Notes: a model not told the origin generated them from the sequence alone. Shown: positions 1 to 8,912, counted from the first letter of the stretch. The stretch: DNA of 64,000 nucleotides from Ruegeria lacuscaerulensis (GCF_013034685.1 NZ_WQGO01000005.1:124001-188000), one strand, 5' to 3'. Made by a program: numbers and translations.

Positions 1-233
1 CCATGTTCGAGGCGTTCAAGAAAGTATTCGGTGAACATGTGGCCGAGCATCCGGTTGAAATGACCCGTGCGGTCGAACAATCCGGTCGGTTCCTGAGTTC
101 GGTCTATGAGATGGACTACCGCGAAATGACGCGCGAGACATGGCGCAGGGCGCGGTCTACATTTGATAACGTGTACGAGGAATTCCGGGGCGTGATGCTT
201 TCGGCCTGGGACCAATTGGAGGATGACGCATGA
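1..233 (+). CDS. parA: ParA-family partition ATPase, C-terminal fragment
   Basis: The reading frame is open to the left edge, so only the last ~77 residues are visible and the true start lies outside the window. The tail is charged and helical and ends just before a ParB gene whose ATG overlaps its TGA (ATGA, 230-233). The Walker ATPase motifs are not visible, so the ParA assignment rests on the position and tight coupling to parB and on general resemblance to plasmid ParA C-termini. The protein would drive DNA segregation together with the ParB below. Confidence 0.65.
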   Translation, partial: MFEAFKKVFGEHVAEHPVEMTRAVEQSGRFLSSVYEMDYREMTRETWRRARSTFDNVYEEFRGVMLSAWDQLEDDA

Positions 234-1336
234 GCCGCAAACGCAGAATGTTCGACATCGACATGCCTTCCATGGAGGATATCCCGGTTGGCAAAGTTCC
301 TGACAAGGTCTTGGAAAAACGCCGTGGCCCGATGGCCGCCGCGATCTCGGAAAACGCCGAAGCGTTGCGCGGGCAACAATCGACAGAGGACACCATACGC
401 GCCGAAAACGATCGCTTGGCCCATGAGCTCGTTCGTCTGCGGTCCGAAGGTCTGGTGACTGAGCATGTACTTCTGGCTGATGTGGTAACTGAAAAGCTGA
501 CCCGGGATCGCAAGAACGGCCCGGATCCTGAATTGGACGAGTTGAAGGATTCGATCCGCGAAATCGGATTGTCGAACCCAATCCGGTTGGAGCGTCGGGC
601 TGATGGTCGGTACGAGCTCATTCAAGGGATGCGGAGATTGTCTGCCTATCGAGCTCTGTATCAGGAAACCGGCAATGAAGTGTATGCGACTATCCCGGCG
701 GGCATTTCGGATGGCGCGGATCTGAATGACAGCTACCGTCGCATGGTAGATGAAAACCTGATCCGCAAGGATATCTCATTTGCGGAAATGGGTACATTGG
801 CGCGGGCCTTTGCCGAGAACCCTGCGAATGAATGCCCGGACGTGGACAAGGCCGTTGCGCTTTTGTTCAAGTCCGCCAGCTATACCAAACGCAGCTATAT
901 CCGATCGTTCGCCAGCCTGCTGATGATGCTGGACAAGGTGCTGATGCATCCTAACGATATTCCGCGCAATGTCGGCGTTGAGCTGAAACGTAGGTTGGAT
1001 GCCGATCCCGGTTTGGCGCGTCATGTGAGCACCAGTTTGATGAACGAACCGGATCGCGACGGCGCGCGCGAGGTTGCTATTCTTCGCTCGTTTTTAGAGC
1101 CGACAGCTGACAACCCCAAGAAAGTGCCAGGTGCAAGCGGTGGAAAGACGCGGCGGGCGAAGACCACGTTTCAAGTTTCGGGCAGGGCAGGGGTGGCGAA
1201 GTGCTCGGCCTCAAGCGGGCGAATTGAACTGCGCTATAATCTGGACTTCACACGGGTGAACCGTGCCAAGCTAGAGCAAGCGATCGCCTCATTGCTGGAC
1301 GAGTTGCAGGAAGACGACGACCTTACCCACGGGTAA
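230..1336 (+). CDS. parB: ParB/RepB-type plasmid partition protein
   Basis: A 368-residue ParB-family protein, the DNA-binding half of a segregation system. Residues about 85-175 form a ParB N-terminal domain: a target segment ending ELKDSIREIGLSNPIRL, then the GRYELIQGMRRLSAYRAL motif that corresponds to the conserved G-x-R-R-x-x-A box. A helix-turn-helix region follows (about 180-230, with RSFASLLMMLDKVL), then a basic linker and a C-terminal segment (about 320-365) likely for dimerisation. Its organisation resembles plasmid or chromid ParB/RepB proteins more than the shorter chromosomal ParB. It is translationally coupled to the upstream parA. A strong terminator lies 27 bp downstream and a palindrome covers its stop codon. 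Confidence 0.85.
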   Translation: MSRKRRMFDIDMPSMEDIPVGKVPDKVLEKRRGPMAAAISENAEALRGQQSTEDTIRAENDRLAHELVRLRSEGLVTEHVLLADVVTEKLTRDRKNGPDPELDELKDSIREIGLSNPIRLERRADGRYELIQGMRRLSAYRALYQETGNEVYATIPAGISDGADLNDSYRRMVDENLIRKDISFAEMGTLARAFAENPANECPDVDKAVALLFKSASYTKRSYIRSFASLLMMLDKVLMHPNDIPRNVGVELKRRLDADPGLARHVSTSLMNEPDRDGAREVAILRSFLEPTADNPKKVPGASGGKTRRAKTTFQVSGRAGVAKCSASSGRIELRYNLDFTRVNRAKLEQAIASLLDELQEDDDLTHG

Positions 1337-1337
1337 G
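1322..1337. promoter_or_regulatory. 16-bp palindrome, candidate parS centromere
   Basis: CTTACCC-AC-GGGTAAG is an inverted repeat with 7-bp arms around a two-base centre. It spans the stop codon of parB. ParB proteins of alphaproteobacterial plasmids bind palindromes of about this length in or near the partition operon, so this is a reasonable parS candidate. I noticed no second copy. It lacks a T-tract of its own and is separate from the terminator 27 bp downstream. Confidence 0.4.
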
Positions 1338-1363
1338 ATCAGCAACATGCTAACAAACAGAAA

Positions 1364-1388
1364 CGCCGGGCCAGTGCCCGGCGTTTTT
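1364..1388 (+). terminator. Rho-independent terminator of parAB
   Basis: CGCCGGGC and GCCCGGCG form a perfect 8-bp stem with a CAGT loop, followed directly by TTTTT. It sits 27 bp after the parB stop and ends the partition operon. Confidence 0.9.
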
Positions 1389-1928
1389 CGTGCGCCATTT
1401 TTAGGGCGGGTTTCCCCAAAAGCTGTTTTGGACTTGATGGCAGTTGGCGGCGAATCTTGTGGCCGAGCCCTGGCATATGATGCGAGCTTAGGATTGGATG
1501 CTAGGAACGCAATGACTGGGTCTGTCTACAAAGGAGGGGTTCGTGGACCCAGTAAGCACATCGGTCGGTAGGGCAACGGCGCAACATGTAAGGGCGGGGG
1601 TGACTGCAGGTGGTGGACACAAGGGGATGTATTGGAGTCAAATCCTTATTTAGCAGGTTTGAATGCCGCTTTGGCTGTCTAGTTCGTGACGAGGATAGAT
1701 TATGTGCTCAATCATGTGGTGCGCAAAAAGTCTTTATTATGATCATTACAAGACTGGTTGGCTGACGCAAAACACAAACTCGATCAGGAGTATCAGGTGC
1801 ATACTTATGGGTCTTGACGCTCATAAGAGCTACGAGTGCCAATCGCTGGGATCAGTTTCTCGTTGGCAAAAAGATTGCTATCAAATGAGAACGACTTAAC
1901 GGTTCCGATCATCCGAATGTGGGAATAA
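1389..1928. other. Non-coding spacer between parB and the TAXI gene
   Basis: About 540 bp without a convincing gene. Short open frames at 1347-1571 and 1702-1899 have no recognisable protein features or good ribosome binding sites. Base composition becomes more AT-rich from about 1630 onward, which fits a promoter region for the downstream gene. No clear repeats were seen. Confidence 0.5.
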
Positions 1929-3209
1929 ATGCGCTTAGCTCTTTTCATTCTCTTTCCGATTATGTTTGTCGGTTTGGTTGTTTTTCTGATCTTTGGTTTG
2001 AAACCGCCCAACAATATTAAGCTGGCTGCTGGCATAAACGGCGGCGGATACTGGCAAGTTGGACAACTCTATAAAGCAGAACTTGCACGTGACGGCATTC
2101 AGGTAATTTTGGTTGAAACCGAGGGGTCCGTTGAGAACATTCAAAAACTTGTTTCCGGCGAAGTGGATGCCGCTTTTGTTCAAGGCGGTCTTGAACTACC
2201 TCAGGACGAAAACTTGCAGTCCCTGGGTGCCATTTTTCTTGAACCCATGGTGGTGTTCCGTGGGCCGTCTAGTCCAGTTGGGGCCAATGCAGGAGAATGG
2301 GGAGACATACGTTTAGCAGCAGGAACCAAGGCGTCTGGTACTCGCGCCGCTGCTTTATCGCTAATTGAGGCCGCAGGTTTGCAAAATGTCGGCATAACCC
2401 TAGTCGATGCCGGGGGAAACGATGCAATAGAGGCCTTGTATTCCAACGAAGCGGATGCAGCGTTGTTTGTCGCACCCCTCGATGCGCCTTATCTTATGGA
2501 CGCAATTTTTGATCCAGAAATCGTTTTCGTTCCCATGGCTTTGGTCGATGCTCTGGCATTGAAACTTGCAGGCGCAAATTCGGTAACTGTACCGGCAGGA
2601 TCAATCACACTGGACCCTCCGAGGCCGCCGGAGGATGTCAAAATCTTAGCGTTGAGGGCTTCACTTATCGCCGCTTCCGATCTTCATCCTGCAGTAACCG
2701 ATAGGTTGGTGAATGCAGCGAAGAACATTCATAGCGAAGCCACTATTTTGCAAAGTGCGCGCGAGTATCCAAACACAGCTTCACCGCCTGTGCCACTAAA
2801 CAAAATTGCGACAGAACTCATAAATTCTGGGCCAAACTTTTTGCATGGCGTCTTGCCATATTGGATCGCAGCGCAATTTGGCAGTGTATTGCTGTTGTTA
2901 TTGCCTTTGTTGTTCTTAGTTCCTTTTCTGCGGATCGTCCCGTCTGGCTACGTTTGGTTTCAAAAGCGTAGGGTCTGGCGTTTTTACCAGCGCATCGCTG
3001 CGCTTGAGGAAGAACTCAGCAAGGCACAGACTTTGGCTGAGGTGGAAGAGGTCGCCAATAAATTCGAAGAAGTGGACACCGCACTTGCAAATCTGAACCT
3101 GCCGCTCGCATATCGCCAAGGCGCATATGATGCACGTTTGCACATAGACCTAATTCGACAGGAGATTGCGCGCCGTCGAAACGCGAAATTGATGGGCCCT
3201 CAGCAATAG
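1929..3209 (+). CDS. Membrane-anchored TAXI-family solute-binding protein
   Basis: A 426-residue protein resembling TAXI-type solute receptors of TRAP transporters. Residues 4-23 are a hydrophobic N-terminal anchor or uncleaved signal. The binding domain follows with the family pattern AAGINGGGYWQVGQLYKAEL, then SGEVDAAFVQGG and an ALYSNEADAALFV segment. Unlike soluble receptors it has a second hydrophobic stretch at about 317-338 (VLLLLLPLLFLVPFL) and a charged ~85-residue cytoplasmic tail rich in Glu and Arg, probably helical. No TRAP permease gene (DctQ/DctM type) lies next to it, so it may serve a distant permease or act as a sensor. It stands alone between two non-coding spacers. Confidence 0.75.
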   Translation: MRLALFILFPIMFVGLVVFLIFGLKPPNNIKLAAGINGGGYWQVGQLYKAELARDGIQVILVETEGSVENIQKLVSGEVDAAFVQGGLELPQDENLQSLGAIFLEPMVVFRGPSSPVGANAGEWGDIRLAAGTKASGTRAAALSLIEAAGLQNVGITLVDAGGNDAIEALYSNEADAALFVAPLDAPYLMDAIFDPEIVFVPMALVDALALKLAGANSVTVPAGSITLDPPRPPEDVKILALRASLIAASDLHPAVTDRLVNAAKNIHSEATILQSAREYPNTASPPVPLNKIATELINSGPNFLHGVLPYWIAAQFGSVLLLLLPLLFLVPFLRIVPSGYVWFQKRRVWRFYQRIAALEEELSKAQTLAEVEEVANKFEEVDTALANLNLPLAYRQGAYDARLHIDLIRQEIARRRNAKLMGPQQ

Positions 3210-3584
3210 CAGGCAATGCGCTAAAATTTCTTTTTGATTTGAGCTTTCGATACGGTCTTGCGCTTTAGTTAGTGCGGATATGGTTGCTTTGGGCTCACAG
3301 GTAGTACCCGAGCAAACGCGGCAATCCAGGAAAACCCCTTCGCACTCCGCTGAGGTACAGAGCCGAAGTTTAGAGCGTCGTTTCCGTTTGAGTGTTATCT
3401 CAACACTCGTGGCCGGACAAGGCACGGGCGTATACTATCGTCTACTGCGCGAATTGCTGAAACGGAAAAAGCCCGGACATAATTCGCCCGTTTTTGAGCA
3501 TACTGGTGCGTGTTCATCGCTCTGTGACGCAGCGTAGGCAGAATTGCCCCGCAATCGTCTTTCCCGAATCGAGGAAAAGGCGCT
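3210..3584. other. Non-coding spacer upstream of the FabI-like gene
   Basis: A 375-bp stretch without a supported gene. Open frames on both strands here lack recognisable features. It contains an inverted repeat with a long loop, ACGGGCG (3424-3430) and CGCCCGT (3485-3491) followed by T residues, too spread out for a firm call. A good ribosome binding site (GAGGAAAAGG, 3571-3580) for the next gene lies at its end. Confidence 0.4.
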
Positions 3585-4373
3585 ATGCTGCACTGCAGAA
3601 AAAGGCATGCTATGTTTCGATTGGACGGATACAAAGCAGTTGTTATCGGTGTCGCAAACGATCAGTCGATTGCGTGGGGATGCGCGCGTGCGCTTCATGC
3701 ACAAGGCGCAGAGATCGCGCTGACTTATGTAAACGAAAAGGCCAAACCATACGTCGTCCCGCTGGCTGAAGAGGTTGATGCAAAAATCTGTCTTCCGCTG
3801 GATGTGCGGGATGCAGACCAGACAAACGCCTTGTTTGATGCAATCCGGGCGCAATGGGGCCGGATTGACACTCTTGTGCATTCTATTGCCTTTGCGCCAC
3901 GCGATGATCTGCACGGAAGGGTTATTGATACCTCGGCCGAAGGGTTTGGGGTGGCCATGGATATTTCTGTTCATTCGTTTCTGCGCATGATCCGCATGGC
4001 CGAACCGCTGATGGTGCGTGGCGGAACATGTATGACGGTCTCGTTTCTTGGGGCGACTCGGGTTGTTGAAAACTACAATATCATGGGGCCGGTGAAGCCC
4101 GCTTTGGAAGCCTCGGTGCGCTATGCCGCTGCAGAACTGGGGACCAAAGGCATTTCGGTGCACGCTCTGTCGCCTGGCCCTCTGAAAACCCGCGCGGCCA
4201 CCGGGCTGTCCGATTTTGATGCACTGCTGAGCGCCGCTGCCGAGCGTGCACCCACCCATCAGTTGGCGACCATCGAAGATGTCGGTGCCTATGCCGCGTT
4301 TCTTGCAAGCCGCGAGGCGTTCAACGTGACTGGCGGCGTACACCCCATCGACGGTGGGTACAGCATCGTCTGA
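3585..4373 (+). CDS. FabI-like enoyl-ACP reductase paralogue (SDR)
   Basis: A 262-residue short-chain dehydrogenase of the FabI type. The atypical glycine-rich NAD site of FabI is present (VIGVANDQSIAWGCARALHAQGAEIALTY), as are the SIAFAP segment and Y164-x6-K171 in YNIMGPVKPALEA. The position of E. coli Tyr146 (SYLGAE) is Phe154 here (SFLGAT), so it differs from the canonical enzyme. The start at 3585 follows a strong GAGGAAAAGG site; an ATG at 3612 would give the more usual FabI N-terminus. It lies 14 bp upstream of a DUF3141 gene. From memory, these two families recur together in proteobacteria, often with phosphotransacetylase and acetate kinase, which are absent here. A role in acyl-CoA or PHA metabolism is inference. 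Confidence 0.8.
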   Translation: MLHCRKRHAMFRLDGYKAVVIGVANDQSIAWGCARALHAQGAEIALTYVNEKAKPYVVPLAEEVDAKICLPLDVRDADQTNALFDAIRAQWGRIDTLVHSIAFAPRDDLHGRVIDTSAEGFGVAMDISVHSFLRMIRMAEPLMVRGGTCMTVSFLGATRVVENYNIMGPVKPALEASVRYAAAELGTKGISVHALSPGPLKTRAATGLSDFDALLSAAAERAPTHQLATIEDVGAYAAFLASREAFNVTGGVHPIDGGYSIV

Positions 4374-4387
4374 GGAAGGATTGACCT

Positions 4388-6778
4388 ATGGCCCGGAATT
4401 CAATTGCGAAAGAAAATGCGTCGCACCCTTCAACCGGTGAAAAAACCACAGCGACCGTAAACAGCAACGTGCTTGATGCGATTTCTGGTGTGCTTGATCA
4501 ATCTGGTATGCAGTACCAAATTTTGTCGCAAGCCGCTACTAATCAGGCACAGAAAATAACTGAGCACCATTCAAACCGGTCTACGAAATGGTCAAACGAA
4601 CTGCGAGATCTTGCGGTGCAATTCGCGCGGACGAAATCCGTAGGTTCGGCATGGACGGACTATATCAAGGATGCAGGTCAGCGCGTCGCCCTGACGATGG
4701 ACGTCTTGCGCGAGCGCGGAGACGTTTTCCTCGAACATGAAGCGGCCGGTTGCCCGCCAGTGCTTGTCTATGACTACGAAGTGATGGTTGACGGGAGGGA
4801 GCTCGATCGGCCCTGCAACTATCAGCTTTTGCGCATTGTTCCCCCGCAAGGGATCAACGTAGACGATCACAAACGCCCCTACATCATTATTGATCCTCGT
4901 GCTGGACATGGCGGTGGTATTGGTGGGTTCAAGTCCGACAGCCAGGTCGGCGTGGCGCTGGCGAAGGGCCACTCGGTATACTTTGTGAGTTTTGGCCGTG
5001 ACCCGGTCGAAGGACAGACACTGGCGGATGTGATGCATGCCGAAGCTGGATTTGTTCGCACCGTCAGCGCGCGTCACCCAAAAAGCCCGCAACCTGTTGT
5101 GACAGGAAACTGCCAGGGCGGCTGGGCGACCTTGCTGATGGCGGCCTGCAACCCCGATCTGACCGGGCCTCTGGTGCTCAATGGTGCGCCGGTCGCACCT
5201 TGGTCGGGTGAAGTTGGTGAAAATCCAATGCGCTACAATGGTGGGATGCTTGGCGGTACATGGCAGCCGATGCTCTGGTCAGATTTGGGGAACGGCAAAT
5301 TTGACGGTGCCAATCTGGTGATGAATTTCGAGCAGCTAAATCCCAGCCGCAACTACTTTGGCAAGTATTTCGACCTGTACCGCGATCCCGAAGCCGGCCG
5401 TCAGCGTTTCATCGATTTTGAGCGTTGGTGGGGCGGTTTCTTTCTTCTGAACGAGGCCGAAATTCGATGGATTGTCGAACAACTGTTCGTTGGAAACCGG
5501 CTCGTCAAGAATACCGCACAACTGGAACCCGGAGTTCCCGTAGATCTCAAGGCGATCAAAGCGCCGATTTTTGTCTTTGCAAGTCACGGCGACAATATCA
5601 CGCCGCCGCAACAGGCTTTGAACTGGATCGCTGAAACGTATGCGGACGAAGAAGAGATACGAGTACGCGGCCAGCGCATTATTTACATGCTTCATGATGA
5701 AGTGGGGCATCTGGGCATTTTTGTTTCCTCCAAGATTGCGCGCAAAGAGCACACAGGCCTCGCCTCTACACTTGAAACAGTCGAGGCAATGGCACCCGGT
5801 CTTTATGAAATGGTCATTGATAACATCGAAGGGGACGGGGTCGAAAAATCCTTCGAAGTTCGGTTCGTCGATCGAACGCTTTCAGATGTCGCTGCATTGG
5901 ATGACGGTCGCCAGGATGAAACCTGCTTTGCCGCCGTGGCGCATATGTCGGAAGTGCAAGCGGGTGCCTATGAAACCTTTGGTCGCCCAGTCTTGCAAAC
6001 AATGTCGACACCGGTGACAGCGCAGGCTTTGCGCGATGCGCATCCGCTGCGCGTACAGCGTTCGTCGATGTCTTCGAACACAGTTATGGGGAAAGGGATC
6101 GAGAAACTGGCGCAGGACGCCAGAGCGCAGCGCGCGCCAGCCGATGCTGACAACCCGTTTCTAAAATGGGAAAAACTCACCGGTGAATGGATCGAGCAAT
6201 CGATGGATTTGGGCCGTGATTTGCGCGACGCATGGTATGAGGCAACCTTCTTCGCCACTTGGGGCGGGCCGTTCGCAACTTGGTTCGGGCAAGAGTATTC
6301 CAAGCGCCGAACCCTGCCAGACCCAGCGTCTTTGCGCAATTTGCCAGAGGTCAACACGGTGCTTGCGCATATGCGGCAAGGAGGTCTGCCCGAGGCGGTC
6401 ATTCGAATGCTGATCTTATTGGCCGACAGCCACAAAGGCTTTCGCGCTGAGATTCTGCACCGCTGGGCGCATATCTTTCGGCACGAAGCGCCGTTCAAAT
6501 CCATTTCGGTTGTAGAACGTCAACGTATGTTGCACGAGCAGACTCTGGTCGCCACTTTCGATCCGAAGGGTGCAGTCGAGACGTTGCCTTATCTGTTGCC
6601 TGACGAGGAGCAGCGCACTGAAGCCGTTGATCTGGTCAAACGCATCATAGGGGAAGTCAAAACACCTTCCAAAGAACTTGAAGAGATGGCCAACTTGCTT
6701 GTGCGCGTTTTGGACTATCGTCCTGATGCTGAAACGGGGCCAAAGGCAGCGTCGCAGAGGTCAATGGCAAAGTCTTGA
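4388..6778 (+). CDS. DUF3141 protein, PhaC-like alpha/beta hydrolase
   Basis: A 796-residue protein of the DUF3141 family. Residues about 150-460 form an alpha/beta-hydrolase fold: IIIDPRAGHGGGIGGFKSDSQ, then the nucleophile elbow GNCQGGW with Cys242, an arrangement seen in polyhydroxyalkanoate synthases (G-x-C-x-G-G). Further on FVFASHGDNITPP supplies a likely acid and HDEVGHLGIF a likely His. The N-terminal ~130 residues are helical and resemble the phasin-like leader of this family. The C-terminal ~300 residues are helical and uncharacterised. The family has no established reaction; acyl transfer or hydrolysis on PHA-like thioesters is inference. It probably shares an operon with the FabI-like gene 14 bp upstream. 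A 189-bp gap separates it from the V-ATPase operon. Confidence 0.8.
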   Translation: MARNSIAKENASHPSTGEKTTATVNSNVLDAISGVLDQSGMQYQILSQAATNQAQKITEHHSNRSTKWSNELRDLAVQFARTKSVGSAWTDYIKDAGQRVALTMDVLRERGDVFLEHEAAGCPPVLVYDYEVMVDGRELDRPCNYQLLRIVPPQGINVDDHKRPYIIIDPRAGHGGGIGGFKSDSQVGVALAKGHSVYFVSFGRDPVEGQTLADVMHAEAGFVRTVSARHPKSPQPVVTGNCQGGWATLLMAACNPDLTGPLVLNGAPVAPWSGEVGENPMRYNGGMLGGTWQPMLWSDLGNGKFDGANLVMNFEQLNPSRNYFGKYFDLYRDPEAGRQRFIDFERWWGGFFLLNEAEIRWIVEQLFVGNRLVKNTAQLEPGVPVDLKAIKAPIFVFASHGDNITPPQQALNWIAETYADEEEIRVRGQRIIYMLHDEVGHLGIFVSSKIARKEHTGLASTLETVEAMAPGLYEMVIDNIEGDGVEKSFEVRFVDRTLSDVAALDDGRQDETCFAAVAHMSEVQAGAYETFGRPVLQTMSTPVTAQALRDAHPLRVQRSSMSSNTVMGKGIEKLAQDARAQRAPADADNPFLKWEKLTGEWIEQSMDLGRDLRDAWYEATFFATWGGPFATWFGQEYSKRRTLPDPASLRNLPEVNTVLAHMRQGGLPEAVIRMLILLADSHKGFRAEILHRWAHIFRHEAPFKSISVVERQRMLHEQTLVATFDPKGAVETLPYLLPDEEQRTEAVDLVKRIIGEVKTPSKELEEMANLLVRVLDYRPDAETGPKAASQRSMAKS

Positions 6779-6967
6779 AAACGCATGGCGACACAAAATC
6801 CAATCAGAATTGAACTGATTTCATTGCTTTAGGCCTGCAATCTCTATTAGCTTGGAGGCAACCGGATTTACCAAATCAATATTAAACCCTCCGAGCGCAC
6901 TGGTTCGGTGGGCAGTTTGAAGGTGAAAAGAAAAATAAACTCTTAATCATGCGACTTAGGGTAGGCG

Positions 6968-8329
6968 ATGTCTCAGAGTCTCTTGAAATATACTCGTGTT
7001 CTGGAAATTGTTGGGGATACGATCAAAGTTAGGGTTCCGTTGGACGGATCGGCTGAAGCAACCGTTAGGTTCAACGATCTGGCGGTGATCGAAACCATCG
7101 ACGGACACAAAACGCTGGCGCAGGCGATTTTCATCGACCGGGATGTGGTGACGCTGCAGGTGTTCTCGGGCACCAAGGGTATCTCGACCGAGGCGACAGC
7201 CACTTTTCTGGGTCATCCGATGCAGACGCCCTATTCGGCCAATATTCTTGGCCGTGTCTTTGACGGGGCAGGGGTGGCAATCGACGGTGGGCCGGACCTG
7301 TCATCCGAACCGCGGATCGAAATTGGCGGGCCGACCGTAAATCCTTCGGAACGTGCAGTGCCCAACAAGATGATTCGCACGGACGTGCCGATGATCGACG
7401 TGTTCAATACTCTGGTCGAAAGTCAGAAAATCCCGATCTTTTCGGTCTCGGGCGAGCCGTTTAATGCGTTTCTCAGCCGGATAGGAATTCAGGCGGATGC
7501 GGATATCGTGGTGTTTGGCGGGCTAGGGCTGATCTTTGACGATTATCACACGTTCCGGACGTCGTTCGAGGATGCGGGCGTGTTCTCGCGCACGGTGATG
7601 TTCGTCAATCAGGCGATGGACCCGCTGGTGGAACGGCTGTTGGTGCCCGATATGGCGCTGGCGGTGGCCGAGAAATTCGCGGTCGAGGAAGGTAAGCGGG
7701 TATTGGTGCTACTGACCGACATGACCGCCTATGCCGACGCGATGAAAGAAGTGGGGATCAGTCAGGAACGCGTGCCCTCGCAGCGCGGCTATATGGGCGA
7801 TCTCTATTCCCAACTGGCGCGGCGGTACGAGAAGGCATGTGACTATGCCAAAGGCGGTTCGGTCACTGTACTGACTGTCACGACGATGCCCGGCAATGAT
7901 GTGACCCATCCGGTGCCGGACAACACGGGCTATATCACCGAGGGGCAGTTTTACCTGCATTCGGGGGTGATTGATCCGTTTGGCAGCCTGTCACGCCTCA
8001 AGCAGAACGTGATCGGCAAGACCACGCGTGAAGATCACGGGCAGATCATGAACACGATGATCCGCTTCTATTCCGAAAGCCGCGATGCGGCGCAGAAACA
8101 GGCGATGGCCTTTGATCTTTCGGATTACGATCACCAGTTGCTGAAATTCGGCGCGCTGTTCCGGGCGCGGTTTATGGACATCAACGTCTCGATCCCGCTC
8201 GAGGACGCGCTGGATCTGGGGTGGAAGACGCTGGCCGAGTGTTTCCAGCCTGAACAGTTGCTGATGAAGCAGGCTTTGGTCGAGAAGTATTTCCCAAAGG
8301 ATACCGATGGCGCGGTTGCAGCTGAATAA
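6968..8329 (+). CDS. atpB: V/A-type ATPase subunit B
   Basis: A 453-residue non-catalytic regulatory subunit of a V/A-type rotary ATPase. The beta-barrel start (YTRVLEIVGDTIKVRVPL) and the segments LGRVFDGAG, EIGGPTVNPSERAVPNKMIRTDVPMIDVFNTLVESQKIPIFS and the AYADAMKEVG motif are typical of subunit B. As expected for this subunit there is no Walker A lysine loop: the corresponding segment is SVSGEPFNAF. It is the first gene of the operon. The AT-rich 189-bp upstream region likely carries the promoter. It overlaps subunit D by 23 bp. Confidence 0.95.
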   Translation: MSQSLLKYTRVLEIVGDTIKVRVPLDGSAEATVRFNDLAVIETIDGHKTLAQAIFIDRDVVTLQVFSGTKGISTEATATFLGHPMQTPYSANILGRVFDGAGVAIDGGPDLSSEPRIEIGGPTVNPSERAVPNKMIRTDVPMIDVFNTLVESQKIPIFSVSGEPFNAFLSRIGIQADADIVVFGGLGLIFDDYHTFRTSFEDAGVFSRTVMFVNQAMDPLVERLLVPDMALAVAEKFAVEEGKRVLVLLTDMTAYADAMKEVGISQERVPSQRGYMGDLYSQLARRYEKACDYAKGGSVTVLTVTTMPGNDVTHPVPDNTGYITEGQFYLHSGVIDPFGSLSRLKQNVIGKTTREDHGQIMNTMIRFYSESRDAAQKQAMAFDLSDYDHQLLKFGALFRARFMDINVSIPLEDALDLGWKTLAECFQPEQLLMKQALVEKYFPKDTDGAVAAE

Positions 8330-8912
8330 ATCGTCGCTGGCTCGCCAGCAGACCCAGCTGAAAAGCTATGAGCGGTTCCTGCCGTCGCTGGACCTCAAGC
8401 GCCAGCAGTTGATGGCGGAACGTGCCAAAGCCCGCGAAGATGTCCAACGCCTTCAGCAAGAGGTGCATGATCTGGCGCAGCAGGTCGGGGAAAAGCTGCC
8501 GATGCTGGCACAGCAGGGGGTTGATCTCGACGGCTTGGTTCAGCTGAAGGATTACCAGTTGAAAGAGGTCAACGTGGTCGGCGTCAAGATGCCCGATCTG
8601 GACCGAATCGAAGTTGCCGTGCGACCCTATTCGCTGTTGGCCAAACCACATTGGGTCGATGCCGCCGCCAACCTGTTGCATGACATGATCGAGGCGCGGC
8701 TACGCGTGAAGGTCGCCGAAGAAAGGGTGCGCATTTTCGACAAGGCCGTGGCCACGATCACGCAACGGGTCAACCTGTTCGAAAAGGTTCTGATCCCGCG
8801 CGCCAAGGCCAATATCAAGAAAATCCGCATCTATCTGAGCGATGAGCAGATGCAGGCGGTTGTGCGCTCGAAAATCTCCAAACGCAAACATGCGCAGGAG
8901 GCGCTGACATGA
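8307..8912 (+). CDS. atpD: V/A-type ATPase subunit D
   Basis: A 201-residue central-stalk (rotor) subunit. It begins with the signature ARLQLNKSSLARQQTQLKSYERFLPSLDLKRQQL and is mostly long helices that form the rotor coiled coil, with RRVN-like C-terminal residues (TQRVNLFEKVLIPRAKANIKKIRIYLSDEQ) typical of subunit D. It starts inside the end of subunit B and its stop overlaps the start of subunit I (ATGA at 8909-8912), pointing to translational coupling. Confidence 0.93.
   Translation: MARLQLNKSSLARQQTQLKSYERFLPSLDLKRQQLMAERAKAREDVQRLQQEVHDLAQQVGEKLPMLAQQGVDLDGLVQLKDYQLKEVNVVGVKMPDLDRIEVAVRPYSLLAKPHWVDAAANLLHDMIEARLRVKVAEERVRIFDKAVATITQRVNLFEKVLIPRAKANIKKIRIYLSDEQMQAVVRSKISKRKHAQEALT

Noticed and set aside
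1347-1899. Two short open frames after parB that might be small genes.
   Set aside because: The first starts before and runs through the terminator hairpin, and neither has a good ribosome binding site or recognisable features.
3424-3495. Inverted pair ACGGGCG and CGCCCGT followed by T residues, which could be a terminator.
   Set aside because: The loop would be 54 bases, too long for a normal terminator, and no gene ends just before it.
6785-6815. TTGAACTGATTTCA upstream of the V-ATPase operon, considered as a second FNR box.
   Set aside because: The second half does not fit the consensus in the right register.
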